DNA from: Streptomyces cupreus
GTDB lineage: Bacteria; Actinomycetota; Actinomycetes; Streptomycetales; Streptomycetaceae
Length of the DNA: 64,000 nt
Reading direction: 5' to 3'
Assembly: GCF_014257025.1 (NCBI RefSeq)
Contig: NZ_JACMSF010000035.1
Span: 31,857 to 95,856, forward strand
Shown: positions 53,006 through 61,140 of the stretch, piece after piece
Layout: the number at the start of each line of letters is the position of its first letter
Numbering within the stretch: position 1 is the first letter of the stretch
Notes under the pieces: generated by a model
Told to the model about the DNA's origin: nothing
Database searches by the model: none
The model's input: only the letters and a program-made list of their open reading frames with translations
Position numbers and translations under genes: made by a program

Positions 53006-53201
53006 TACGTTGTCAGCCCAACTGCCAAGCATTGCCATCAGGTTGGAAAGGGCTCACTTTCTCGGACGGGAGCTTTCGGGTTGCGTCCTGGTCTCGCGAG
53101 TGCATGCTGGAAGAGAGGGAGTTGCCCCCCAGCTACACGACAGATTGCTGGTGAAGGGCGGGCAGGGGCCGTTGAGACACCTCATCCAGTAGGGGGCAGT
53201 C

Positions 53202-53810
53202 ATGGGTGATGCCGCTTGGATCATTCTGATCATTTTCGGGTCACTGATTGTGCTATACGTTATTAGCGCGGTGTTTTTCCCGGACGTAACCCGTTCAAAG
53301 CTGCACCAACTACATAAGGCCAGTCTCACAACAGAGGGAATATCCCTCGAATTCTTGAGTGAGGCGGTCAAGCAGAAAGAGAATCGCCAGCCAAAGGCGG
53401 CTGAGCTTGAGGCTCTGCTGCATGGTCTACCGAGCCCACGACGATTGCTATGGGTTGACGACAACCCGCAAAACAACCTTAACGAGGTTCAAGCACTTCG
53501 CAGCGCTGACTTGGATGTAGATATCGCTACTAGCAATGCTGAAGCGGTCATCCTGGCGCGTCACCGAACTTACGATGCCGTCATAAGCGACATCAAAAGG
53601 GATCCCCCGGAGCCGCAGTCTGCGGGGCTTGATCTCGGCAAGGAGCTGGCTGCTATTCCTGGGGTTCAGGCTGAGGATCTTCCGATCATCTTCTATGTGG
53701 GGCGGGTCGAGCAGGATCGCACCACAGAGGGCTATCCGGTAACAGATACACCGACGGGTCTGTTTGAAACCCTTAAAGCGTCGCTTACCAGCCAGACGGG
53801 GGTATCGTGA
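53202..53810 (+). CDS. Membrane-tethered receiver-like protein (gene 1 of a three-gene cargo operon)
   Basis: A 202-residue protein: membrane segment at residues 5-27 (AWIILIIFGSLIVLYVISAVF), a short helical linker, then a response-regulator receiver fold from about 80 (RRLLWVDDNPQNNLNEVQAL, acidic D86/D87; phosphoacceptor D130 in AVISDIKR; strand DLPIIFYVG). The conserved receiver lysine is not obvious and there is no output domain. Codon use is AT-leaning. GTG/ATG starts of the next two genes overlap, so all three are made together. Likely a membrane sensor or regulator for its partners. Confidence 0.65.
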   Translation: MGDAAWIILIIFGSLIVLYVISAVFFPDVTRSKLHQLHKASLTTEGISLEFLSEAVKQKENRQPKAAELEALLHGLPSPRRLLWVDDNPQNNLNEVQALRSADLDVDIATSNAEAVILARHRTYDAVISDIKRDPPEPQSAGLDLGKELAAIPGVQAEDLPIIFYVGRVEQDRTTEGYPVTDTPTGLFETLKASLTSQTGVS

Positions 53811-54436
53811 TGATAATTCAATGGTGCATGAAGGGGATCGGTGGCCTCTCAGACAGTGAGGCTTTGGATATCTTGCTAGGCGGGGAGGGACTGACTTGTC
53901 ATTGGTGGCGAAATTATCCCCCTCTTCCTTGGCGTCAGGTTCCAGATCGCCTTACCGAGCATTATCTTGACATGCATGTGAATCATTACGACGAAATAGA
54001 CCCCGACACGGGCCAGTCGTTCTATCTAGCAAGTCCGTTTATCTCCCTGTCGGCAGGATGTGTCAGTCGCGACGTATATCTCCGAACGAACGTACTGCAT
54101 CGCGCCCAACGTACGGCTGTTTCTTTTGCGACGGACTGGGGCAGGAGGGCGGGGCATGTCTTCACCTGTTATGTAATCGTTGGAATAAATCGAGCAACGC
54201 CCATTCCAGGCGTGGCGGAAGAAATTCGGGATCTTAATCACGCTCGCCCGTACTCTGACTATTACGTGGAAGGGGAAGTCGCGGCCAAAATTCAGGTACC
54301 AGCCGTACAGCTCCGAGACTGTGAACGCTGGGAACCGAGTGCCGGCGAACCTGGTTCGGCAAAGGGGGCTCAGCGCTGGAATAATCCTAGGTTCCAATCG
54401 CCCGATGTGCTTATCAATATAAGGGGTCTACTGTGA
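53810..54436 (+). CDS. ADP-ribosyltransferase-like protein (gene 2 of the operon), tentative
   Basis: A 208-residue protein. ASPFISLSAG (about residues 74-83) recalls the STS strand of ADP-ribosyltransferases, and YYVEGEVAAKIQVP (151-164) recalls their ExE turn; between them RTAVSFATDW and GHVFTCYVIV fit the fold. The first-strand Arg is not clear, so activity is uncertain and another fold is possible. TGATG overlap with gene 1; GTG 53807 is an alternative start. It ends by overlapping gene 3 by 4 bp. Confidence 0.5.
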   Translation: MIIQWCMKGIGGLSDSEALDILLGGEGLTCHWWRNYPPLPWRQVPDRLTEHYLDMHVNHYDEIDPDTGQSFYLASPFISLSAGCVSRDVYLRTNVLHRAQRTAVSFATDWGRRAGHVFTCYVIVGINRATPIPGVAEEIRDLNHARPYSDYYVEGEVAAKIQVPAVQLRDCERWEPSAGEPGSAKGAQRWNNPRFQSPDVLINIRGLL

Positions 54437-55329
54437 ACCTCGCACAAATAATCGACACGCTCGGCGTTGACCGTGAAACGGCCGAAAGGCGTGCGAGGTT
54501 CTTTATTAACTACGTAGAGGACGTGCCGCTCAAGGAATTTCCGGACTGGCAAGGATATGCCGAGCGCGCTGATGCGTTCCGTGAAGCAGCACAGTCGGCT
54601 TTTCTCGTTGATTCGAAATGGGCGGCTGACTTGCTTCGGAAGGCCGCGAGCGAGTACAGGTCATCTGGCGTTCTGTATGGATGGTTCCTGCATCGCTGCA
54701 CCATAAAATCCGGCCTAAGTGAACGCGATGCGGAAGTGGCGAGCTCACTCTTGATGCTCATGAAAGAGGGTTCAGCCCCAGTAACCCGAAGTGACATAAG
54801 AGATATTCTAGTGCAAGCCCACTTGAAGTCAGACGTTTTGCGGTCTCCTGTGCAGCAGGCGTACTTCCTTATGGCGATACTGGGAAGTGGGTGGGATCCC
54901 AAAGAGTCGCCTATTCCATTGGCACAGGAATATACTGACACGCTCCGGCGGCATTTTGGCCAGTATCCGATTGGGCCACGGAGCGCGCAAATTAGCAAAT
55001 ACCTGATGCTAGCAGGGATGCTGGCAGATCTTAGCTACAATCCTGGAGAGGCGTCTCGGAACGCATTGTTTAACGAACTGATTCCGCTAGCTGAGGCGCA
55101 TGCTCAGGGCCTGTATGCTGCCAGGGAAAATCGTTACCAATGGCGGCGAATGATGTCTTCTATCGACCTTGTCGATCTTGATATTGCTTGCATGGTAGCT
55201 GTCGCTAATGATCTCATAATTAGGGCGCATGGCATCCCTATCGAGTCGCAGAACTCCCGCCCGGAGGAAGATCCGCTCCGATGGCTGTCGATCGAGGCTG
55301 GTGCGGAGCTCTACCGCTATGCCCAATAA
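54433..55329 (+). CDS. All-helical protein (gene 3 of the operon)
   Basis: A 298-residue protein with no membrane segment or signal. It is helix after helix with TPR-like spacing (AAQSAFLVDSKWAADLLRKA, EVASSLLMLMKEGSAP, AQISKYLMLAGMLADLSYNP, LVDLDIACMVAVANDLIIRA). No known family. GTG 54433 overlaps gene 2's stop. Codons rare in Streptomyces (ATA, AGA, AAA, CTA) are frequent, marking recent acquisition. A scaffold, immunity or sensor role for gene 2 is a guess. Confidence 0.6.
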   Translation: MNLAQIIDTLGVDRETAERRARFFINYVEDVPLKEFPDWQGYAERADAFREAAQSAFLVDSKWAADLLRKAASEYRSSGVLYGWFLHRCTIKSGLSERDAEVASSLLMLMKEGSAPVTRSDIRDILVQAHLKSDVLRSPVQQAYFLMAILGSGWDPKESPIPLAQEYTDTLRRHFGQYPIGPRSAQISKYLMLAGMLADLSYNPGEASRNALFNELIPLAEAHAQGLYAARENRYQWRRMMSSIDLVDLDIACMVAVANDLIIRAHGIPIESQNSRPEEDPLRWLSIEAGAELYRYAQ

Positions 55330-55390
55330 GTGCCCTTCCTCCAGCTAGCTGCACCCCACCATCGAGCGCATATCGGCGGAGTCCTTACGA

Positions 55391-55558
55391 GGTCGGCGGA
55401 GCGGCTTTGGGCTGGAGCTGCTTTGGCGCGAGTGATCATGGCCCCGTAAGCTTCCGGCGCGTCGGGCAGTCTGTGGACCTGCCCGGTAAAGCACGACGTT
55501 GGGGCCATGATCTTCGAGGCTCGCGCCAAAGTGGCTGCCTAAAGCCGTGGAGCCGACC
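55391..55558. repeat. 168-bp palindromic element, copy B
   Basis: The whole stretch is one imperfect inverted repeat. Outer arms GGTCGGC..CGGCTTT and AAAGCCG..GCCGACC, middle arms GGCGCGAG..GATCATGGCCCC and their complement, and an inner CGGGCAG..CTGCCCG hairpin together fold nearly end to end. It starts 61 bp past gene 3 of the operon. Copy A lies 4.9 kb upstream in the same orientation. Confidence 0.85.
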
Positions 55559-55732
55559 GCCCCAGCCACGACGTATCCCTTCTCTCAGCTCAAGCGGCTG
55601 ATTGCTCTGAGCGCGGCACGGGCGCCGGCCGGGCTGGAGCGGGGCGGAGGCAGGAGCGCAGGCCCGGCCGGGGGCCGGGTCGCGCGCGGGGAGCGGAGCG
55701 AGCCGCCTTGAACCCGTGAAGAAGGTTGTTAC

Positions 55733-56830
55733 TCAGGTGGTGGCTGGGATATGCCACAGGGGGGCCGCGTACTGCTCCGGTCGGCTGTCGATGAGCAGTC
55801 GGCGTAGGGCGTCGCGCTGGGTGCCGTTGAGGTTCAGGGCCTCGGTGAGGTGGCGGAACGTCGTGTGGGAGACTCCGCGGCTTCGGGCCTCCGCCTCGAA
55901 CTCGGCGAGTGCGGGTAGCAGCGACTCGGCGTCCAGCCTCGTTGGCGGCTGCTCCTTGAGCCAGAGAGCCTTGTTGCGCTCGTAGTCGATTTCCGAGAAG
56001 CCGCAGATCTCGCGGCTCAGTGCTTCCACCTCGTCCAGTGTGGTCGTCGCCATGATTGCGCGGGCCAACTCGTTGCGGCTCAGCGCCTCGTCCATGTCGG
56101 CCTCGTGGACTGCTGGGCTCTCGTCGGTTAGCGGGATGGGAAGTCCCGCGTCCCGTACTTCGCATATGCCTCGTATGCCGCGGGCCGCAGCCGCGAGCAT
56201 CCCCGTTGCTTCCGAGGGGTGCCATTCCAGTACCGAGTTGATCGGGTCGACGTCCTTCGGCGTGAAGGTGTGGACGAGTGGGCCCAGTGTGCCTCGCAGG
56301 TCGTCGAGCGGAAGTTCGCCGTCGAGGCCGGGGCCTGCGATCAACAGCCTGACCCGTGCGTTTACTTGGCAGCACGCTGCCAGTGTGAGGGCGTCGGCGA
56401 GAGGGCTCTTCAGGGTTGGTTCGTCTCCGCGTGCAAGTGCGTCCCCGCCTACGTCAAGGAGGTCGATGGACTCGGGCTCCAAGTGGCTGATCAGCTCTTC
56501 GAGTTGGCGTGTGACTCCCTCGACGCCCTGCCTCGGGTCGATCAGCGCGAACGTGTGCGGGAGCTCTGCGGCGAGCCGGGGGAGTGTGGATCCCGCCGGA
56601 GCGATCGGGCGTGCTTCCGCCGGCACTTTCCGCACGGCCTGGGTGATCGGTTCGAGGCCGGTGAAGTCGTCCGCTCCTCGGGGGCCCGGTACAGGGTCGA
56701 TCAGCAAGCGGTCCCACGCGTACGTGAGGATCACCGCCTGGTCGTCGCTGTCGCCGTACAAGGCCGCGTCAAGCATTGCGGCGGCGACCGCGTCGCCCCC
56801 TCCTCCTGCTGCGACGATCAACCGCGTCAT
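55733..56830 (-). CDS. DUF1152 family protein
   Basis: A 365-residue soluble protein starting MTRLIVAAGGGGDAVAAAML, the glycine-rich start of DUF1152, with LTYAWDRLLIDPVPGPRG, SIDLLDVGGDALARGDEPTL and an acidic/helical C-terminus. The family's function is unknown. ATG 56830 chosen from the conserved start; a longer form from 56863 is possible. It is divergent from the first GntR repressor and shares its operator region, so it may be under the element's control. Confidence 0.75.
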   Translation of the reverse strand: MTRLIVAAGGGGDAVAAAMLDAALYGDSDDQAVILTYAWDRLLIDPVPGPRGADDFTGLEPITQAVRKVPAEARPIAPAGSTLPRLAAELPHTFALIDPRQGVEGVTRQLEELISHLEPESIDLLDVGGDALARGDEPTLKSPLADALTLAACCQVNARVRLLIAGPGLDGELPLDDLRGTLGPLVHTFTPKDVDPINSVLEWHPSEATGMLAAAARGIRGICEVRDAGLPIPLTDESPAVHEADMDEALSRNELARAIMATTTLDEVEALSREICGFSEIDYERNKALWLKEQPPTRLDAESLLPALAEFEAEARSRGVSHTTFRHLTEALNLNGTQRDALRRLLIDSRPEQYAAPLWHIPATT

Positions 56831-56870
56831 GGGCCCAAGCGTACGGGGTCCGGCATTGACCACTCACCCT

Positions 56871-56896
56871 ATAGTGGCTAGACGCCATAGCCACTT
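56871..56896. promoter_or_regulatory. Operator of the first GntR (KorSA-like) repressor
   Basis: ATAGTGGCTA and TAGCCACT arms (56873-56880, 56888-56895) lie between the divergent DUF1152 and GntR genes. The AGTGGC/GCCACT half-site recurs at 57707 and 57730 behind the GntR gene, supporting autoregulation. Confidence 0.7.
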
Positions 56897-56929
56897 GGGC
56901 TCTTGCGCTGCACTGAACGAGGAGGGCAC

Positions 56930-57670
56930 ATGCCGCAGATCGAGGAGGCTCAGCCGAAGTATCTCCAGATCGCGCACTTCATCCGCGATCAGATTCTTCG
57001 GGGTGACCTGCGGCCGGGGGACGAGGTTCCGTCGGAACGTCAACTGGCGGCGGACTGGAAGGTGTCCAGGCCGACGGCCGCACGGTCGCTGGAGGCGTTG
57101 AGTCATCAAGGGCTCGTGGAGAAGCGACAGGGGTCCGGTACGTACGTGCGCAGCCTCGAAGTGAACCGGCGGGCACGTGAGTTGTATGGGCGGGCGCGGC
57201 AGACGGGCAAGATCTACACGCCTGGTGAGTATGCGGTCATCACGTCGGCCGGCTGGTTGGACGCGCCCGATCACGTCGCTGAGGCGTTGGGCCTGGTGAA
57301 GGACCGTCGCGCCGTGCATCGTCGGCGGGTTACCAATAACCAGGACGGACCTATCACGTTGTCCACCTCGTGGTTCGCGCCGGACGTCGGACAGCGGGCG
57401 CCCAAGCTTCTGGAGCCGGAGCGGATCCAGGAGGGCACCTTGATGTACGTCGAGAACATGACGGGACGGCAGGGGAGTTACGCCGAAGATCGCATGTGCG
57501 CTCGGGAGGCGAACGACGAGGAGGCGGCAGATCTTCAACTTCAGTCTGGATCCGCTGTCTTGATCGTGCATCACGTCGTGTTCGACCTCCAGGATCGGCC
57601 GTTGGAGTTCGCCGAAGCCACCTACCCGCCACACCGCTGGGCCTTCGAGCAGGGATACCCCCTCACCTGA
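56930..57670 (+). CDS. GntR-family repressor 1 (KorSA-like)
   Basis: A 246-residue HutC-type regulator: PKYLQIAHFIRDQILRGDL, winged helix VPSERQLAADWKVSRPTAAR and QGLVEKRQGSGTYV, then a UTRA ligand domain (HRRRVTNNQDGPITLSTSWF, VLIVHHVVFDLQDRPLEFAE). GGAGGG precedes ATG 56930. In pSAM2-type elements such repressors hold transfer genes off. The operators flanking this gene suggest control of itself, DUF1152 and the 57767-58384 genes. Confidence 0.88.
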   Translation: MPQIEEAQPKYLQIAHFIRDQILRGDLRPGDEVPSERQLAADWKVSRPTAARSLEALSHQGLVEKRQGSGTYVRSLEVNRRARELYGRARQTGKIYTPGEYAVITSAGWLDAPDHVAEALGLVKDRRAVHRRRVTNNQDGPITLSTSWFAPDVGQRAPKLLEPERIQEGTLMYVENMTGRQGSYAEDRMCAREANDEEAADLQLQSGSAVLIVHHVVFDLQDRPLEFAEATYPPHRWAFEQGYPLT

Positions 57671-57706
57671 CGGTCTGTCATTTCGACGAATCGCTTGCAC
57701 GTCGTG

Positions 57707-57747
57707 AGTGGCTAATGCCACTATCCAGTAAGTGGCTAAGGCCACTT
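57707..57747 (+). promoter_or_regulatory. Tandem operators for GntR repressor 1
   Basis: Two palindromes, AGTGGCTAATGCCACT (57707-57722) and AAGTGGCTAAGGCCACTT (57730-57747), stand 20 bp before the small zinc-ribbon gene. Spacing between centres is about 24 bp. Confidence 0.75.
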
Positions 57748-57766
57748 GATCGGAAGGGGGCACGGC

Positions 57767-57940
57767 GTGACGAGTCAGCGGCCGGATCAGGGCACGCACT
57801 TACCTTGCTGGAGTTGCCGGGGGCGTGGTTGGAAGCGCGTTGGTTCGCGTACGAACCTGGCACTCGCCACTGTCGCCGACCGTGCCCGTGCCACATCGAA
57901 GCGGCGCTGCCTCGACTGTGACGGCAGCGGCAAGGAGTGA
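57767..57940 (+). CDS. Small zinc-ribbon protein (DnaJ-type CxxCxGxG)
   Basis: A 57-residue protein with LPCWSCRGRGWKRV and RRCLDCDGSGKE, a pair of CxxCxGxG knuckles like the DnaJ zinc finger, enough for one zinc site. GTG 57767 follows GGAAGGGGG. Directly behind two repressor operators. Small proteins of this type are frequent in actinomycete integrative elements; role unknown. Confidence 0.7.
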   Translation: MTSQRPDQGTHLPCWSCRGRGWKRVGSRTNLALATVADRARATSKRRCLDCDGSGKE

Positions 57941-57946
57941 GCGCGG

Positions 57947-58384
57947 ATGGCGTACACGATCGACCGCTACCCCTCTGAGGACTCGCTGCGGCTTGGTGCG
58001 ATGACCCTGCACCCGGTCGCGGAGTCCGTGCCTCGGGCTCGGCGCTGGTTCCGGAAGTTCATCGACCCGTACAACCTGGCCTGTTCCCTCGGTGACTGTG
58101 AGCTGATGATCTCGGAGCTGGTCACCAATGCCATTCTCTACGGGCGCTCGGAGGACGAATGGGTCGTGAGAGTGGAGTGGTTCCGCGAGAAGAACTCGCT
58201 CCGTGTCGAGGTGCACAACCCAGGATTCCCGGCGAACGTGCGGCTGCGGTGCCCGGATGCCCATGAGGCGCACGGACGAGGATTGCTGCTGATCGACTCC
58301 ATCGCCGACTCCTGGCACTCCGGGCCCAGTCGCTTCGGGGGAACGGTCGTCTCGTTCTTGGTCGCCGATGCTTGGCCGTCATGA
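57947..58384 (+). CDS. HATPase-domain protein, RsbW-like
   Basis: A 145-residue GHKL ATP-binding protein: LGDCELMISELVTNAILYG (N-box), VRVEWFREKNSLRVEVHN, and HGRGLLLIDSIADSW with GGTVVSF (G-boxes). It resembles anti-sigma kinases of partner-switching systems. It begins 6 bp after the zinc-ribbon stop, so the pair is one unit under repressor 1. It may let the element sense or tune host stress sigma factors; inference. Confidence 0.82.
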   Translation: MAYTIDRYPSEDSLRLGAMTLHPVAESVPRARRWFRKFIDPYNLACSLGDCELMISELVTNAILYGRSEDEWVVRVEWFREKNSLRVEVHNPGFPANVRLRCPDAHEAHGRGLLLIDSIADSWHSGPSRFGGTVVSFLVADAWPS

Positions 58385-58432
58385 ACTGAATACGCTCCGC
58401 TGGTACTGCACCGCCGGAATCGTCGCTAGTCT

Positions 58433-58451
58433 GGTTGACCGGTTGACTTGG
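58433..58451 (+). promoter_or_regulatory. Operator of GntR repressor 2
   Basis: Direct repeats GGTTGACC and GGTTGACTTG lie 26 bp before repressor 2. GGTTGACTTG is the exact complement of CAAGTCAACC found twice at 59239-59287, before the transfer operon. Confidence 0.68.
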
Positions 58452-58476
58452 CCAATCTCGACAGACGGCGGCATTC

Positions 58477-59205
58477 ATGGCGTATGAAGTGGAGGCACCG
58501 AAGTACGTTCGCCTCGCTCAGACCATTCAGAGTCGCATCGAGGACGGTACGTACGCGCCCGGTACCCGTGTGCCCAGTGAGAATCAACTGGTGCAGGCTT
58601 TCGGGATGTCCCGCCCCACCGTCGTACGGGCCTTGGAGCTGCTGAAGCGGGACGGCTGGCTGGAGTCCCGGCAGGGATACGGCACCATCGTGCGCGGACG
58701 GCCGGCGGTCGTCGAGAAGAAGGATCGCCGGGGGAGTGAAGCGCTCGCGCGTGACGAGTCCCAGGCCCCGGGGCGGCTCATCGAGGTCGGTCACGTCCCT
58801 GTGCCCACGCGCGTTGCCTCCGTGCTCGGGCTACCGAAGCGTGCCAAGGTTCTCGTGCGCCGATTCCTGGTCGAGGAGGACGGCGAACCGGTCGAGCTGG
58901 TGTCGTCCTACTTCCCGGCCGGTTTGGTCGAGGGCACCGAGCTTGGTAGCGAAGTCGCCCTGAGTGGCAGTACCCGCGCACACTTGGAAGCGCGGAAGAA
59001 GGTCCGATTTGACCACGTGACGGAGCGTGTCTCGGCTCGGCTTCCCGAGCGCAGCGAAGCTGAGCTTCTTGACCTTCCGGACGGGGTGCCTGTTCTCAGC
59101 GTCTTGGTCGTAGCGTGCGACGCTGCCGGACAGGCGCTGCAAGTCTCCGATGTGCTGCTTCCTGCTGATCGGCAGGAGCTGGAAGACACCTACCGCCTGA
59201 ACTGA
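58477..59205 (+). CDS. GntR-family repressor 2
   Basis: A 242-residue HutC-type regulator: YVRLAQTIQSRIEDGTYAPG, winged helix VPSENQLVQAFGMSRPTVVR and DGWLESRQGYGTIVRG, then a UTRA domain (RVASVLGLPKRAKVLVRRFL, PVELVSSYFPAGL). It differs clearly from repressor 1 and has different operator sequence around it. Its sites before itself and before the 59329 transfer operon suggest it is the direct repressor of tra. Confidence 0.88.
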   Translation: MAYEVEAPKYVRLAQTIQSRIEDGTYAPGTRVPSENQLVQAFGMSRPTVVRALELLKRDGWLESRQGYGTIVRGRPAVVEKKDRRGSEALARDESQAPGRLIEVGHVPVPTRVASVLGLPKRAKVLVRRFLVEEDGEPVELVSSYFPAGLVEGTELGSEVALSGSTRAHLEARKKVRFDHVTERVSARLPERSEAELLDLPDGVPVLSVLVVACDAAGQALQVSDVLLPADRQELEDTYRLN

Positions 59206-59238
59206 GCACGATCCAGGGCCAGTTACTGGCTCCTCTCA

Positions 59239-59287
59239 CTTGACAAGTCAACCTGGCATCTCTACTTCGAACTTGCTAAGTCAACCT
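59239..59287 (+). promoter_or_regulatory. Operators upstream of the transfer operon
   Basis: CTTGACAAGTCAACC (59239-59253) and ACTTGCTAAGTCAACCT (59271-59287) repeat the AAGTCAACC half-site; the first is palindromic (TTGAC-AA-GTCAA). They sit 40-90 bp before the first tra-operon gene, where they would block its promoter. Confidence 0.7.
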
Positions 59288-59328
59288 GTCAGGTGGCGGG
59301 TTGATCGAACCCAGAAGGAGACATCCCT

Positions 59329-59679
59329 GTGCGCGTGATCCGTATCGACGCCTCGACCGCCACGATCCTGCTCACCGAAGCGCCGGCGCCGAAGGTGCGC
59401 GACCGGCAGACCGGGGAGATTGCCAAGGACGCCGTGAGCGGAGAGGCACTCATGACTGTCGGCGTCGTCTACATCGACGAGGGTGAGTCGTCGCTGATCC
59501 AGGTCACCATCCCCGAGAGCGGAGTGACGGACGGGCTGACCGTCGGTGCCCCGGTCTCGCTGCCGGGGCTCGTCGCCCGGCCCTGGCAGAGCGTGTTCAA
59601 CGGGCGGGAGCGGCACGGCATCGCCTACCGCGCCACGGCCGTCATGCCCGGCGCCTTCCAGATGGCTCAGGCGGGCTGA
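59329..59679 (+). CDS. Conserved AICE protein preceding the transfer pump
   Basis: A 116-residue soluble beta-rich protein (MRVIRIDASTATILLTEAPA, LIQVTIPESGVTDGLTVGAP, WQSVFNGRERHGIAYRATAV). Its oligonucleotide-binding-like strand pattern suggests nucleic-acid contact, but no motif proves it. GGAGA precedes GTG 59329. It is the first gene of the transfer operon, 5 bp before the pump gene. Confidence 0.65.
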   Translation: MRVIRIDASTATILLTEAPAPKVRDRQTGEIAKDAVSGEALMTVGVVYIDEGESSLIQVTIPESGVTDGLTVGAPVSLPGLVARPWQSVFNGRERHGIAYRATAVMPGAFQMAQAG

Positions 59680-59684
59680 TCACC

Positions 59685-61058
59685 GTGACGGACCTGGTGA
59701 CCTGGGCCGAGCTGGGCGGAGGACTCGCCGCGATAGGCGGTGCGGCCTACACGCGGCACGCCTACCCGGCCGCGTACTGGTCCACGGTCGGGCTGCCGCT
59801 CTCGGTGGCCCGGCTGCTGACCTCGTACTCCTCGACCATGGACGCCTGCGGGCTGACGGTCGAGCCGTCCCGGTGGCGAGCCCTGGCTGTCCGGGCAACC
59901 ACCCGTCGCGAGGTACGGCCGGTGCCGCCGCGCCGGGGAGTGATCCGGCCCGACTCGACGGGCTTACGGCTTCGGCTCCGCCTCGCTCCTGGGCAGGAAC
60001 CGGCAGACGTGGCCGCCTCTGCCGAACGGCTGCGGCACGCCTGGGGCGTTCACGCCGTGTACGTCCGGGACGTCAAGCCTGGTGTCGTAGAACTCCGACT
60101 CGTCGGCTACGACGTCTTACGCAAGGTGCGCATGCCTCGCCGCGTTGTCAGCGGGCTTCTCCGCGTGCCAGTCGCTCTGCGGGAGGACGCGACCGCGTTC
60201 GTCCGCGACTACCGGGCCGTACCGCATGAACTCGTGCTTGGGGCCACGCTGTCCGGCAAGTCCATGTACCTCCGTCATCTCATCTCCGGTCTCGCGCCCC
60301 AGCCCGTCGCCCTGGTCGGCGTCGACTGCAAGCGCGGTGTCGAGCTGGCGCCGTTCGCCTCCCGGCTGTCCGCGCTGGCGACCGACCCGGACGAGGCGGC
60401 CGAACTGCTTCCCGCGCTCGTGAAGGAAATGGAGGACCGATACGACCTGATCAAGGCCCGGCAGGGCATCGCGCCCGGTACCGCGGACGAGGAGATCACC
60501 TCTGACGTCTGGGGCCTGCCCGAGTACGAACGCCCCGCTCCCGTCGTGCTGTTCGTCGATGAGGTGGCGGAACTCTTCCTCGTCGCCACTCGCAAGGACG
60601 AGGAACGGCGGGACGAGATGGTCACCCAGCTCATCCGCCTTGCCCAGCTCGGCCGGGCGGCTGGCATCTACCTGGAGGTGTGCGGGCAGCGCTTCGGCGC
60701 CGAACTCGGCAAGGGCGCGACCATGCTCCGCGCTCAGTTGACTGGCCGCGTCTGCCACCGCGTCAACGACGAAGCCTCCGCCAAGATGGCGCTTGGCGAC
60801 ATCGCCCCCAAAGCGGTCTATGCGGCCTGCTCCATCGCCCCCAAACTGCCCGGCCTGGCCGTCGTCGGCGACACCTCCGGCGGCTGGTCCCGCATCCGCA
60901 CTCCCTACCTCTCCCTCGGTGCCGCCGCCGAGATCTGCCGGGAGTCGGCGCACCTCGCCCCGGACGTACCGGCGCTCGCGCCCTTCCGGCCGCACGTCCC
61001 GGCCGCGCACGTAGGTGCCCTCGGACCGGTCATCGCTTCCCGCCCGGTCACCGAGTAA
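59685..61058 (+). CDS. FtsK/SpoIIIE-type DNA translocase (TraSA-like)
   Basis: A 457-residue septal DNA pump that moves double-stranded element DNA between mycelia, the hallmark of actinomycete conjugation. Walker A is LGATLSGKS near residue 188, Walker B PVVLFVDEVAEL, with QLIRLAQLGRAAGIYLEVCG and QRFGAELGKGA in the motor. An N-terminal membrane-associated region (GGGLAAIGGAAYTRHAY) is short. GTG 59685. C-terminal DNA-recognition helix is not obvious. Confidence 0.9.
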   Translation: MTDLVTWAELGGGLAAIGGAAYTRHAYPAAYWSTVGLPLSVARLLTSYSSTMDACGLTVEPSRWRALAVRATTRREVRPVPPRRGVIRPDSTGLRLRLRLAPGQEPADVAASAERLRHAWGVHAVYVRDVKPGVVELRLVGYDVLRKVRMPRRVVSGLLRVPVALREDATAFVRDYRAVPHELVLGATLSGKSMYLRHLISGLAPQPVALVGVDCKRGVELAPFASRLSALATDPDEAAELLPALVKEMEDRYDLIKARQGIAPGTADEEITSDVWGLPEYERPAPVVLFVDEVAELFLVATRKDEERRDEMVTQLIRLAQLGRAAGIYLEVCGQRFGAELGKGATMLRAQLTGRVCHRVNDEASAKMALGDIAPKAVYAACSIAPKLPGLAVVGDTSGGWSRIRTPYLSLGAAAEICRESAHLAPDVPALAPFRPHVPAAHVGALGPVIASRPVTE

Positions 61059-61140
61059 CCGCACCTGTTCCCTCGGCCGGCGCGGCCGTCCCGCGCCACG
61101 TCCCTAACCCCGCCATGCCTGAAAACGGAGAGAGACGCTC

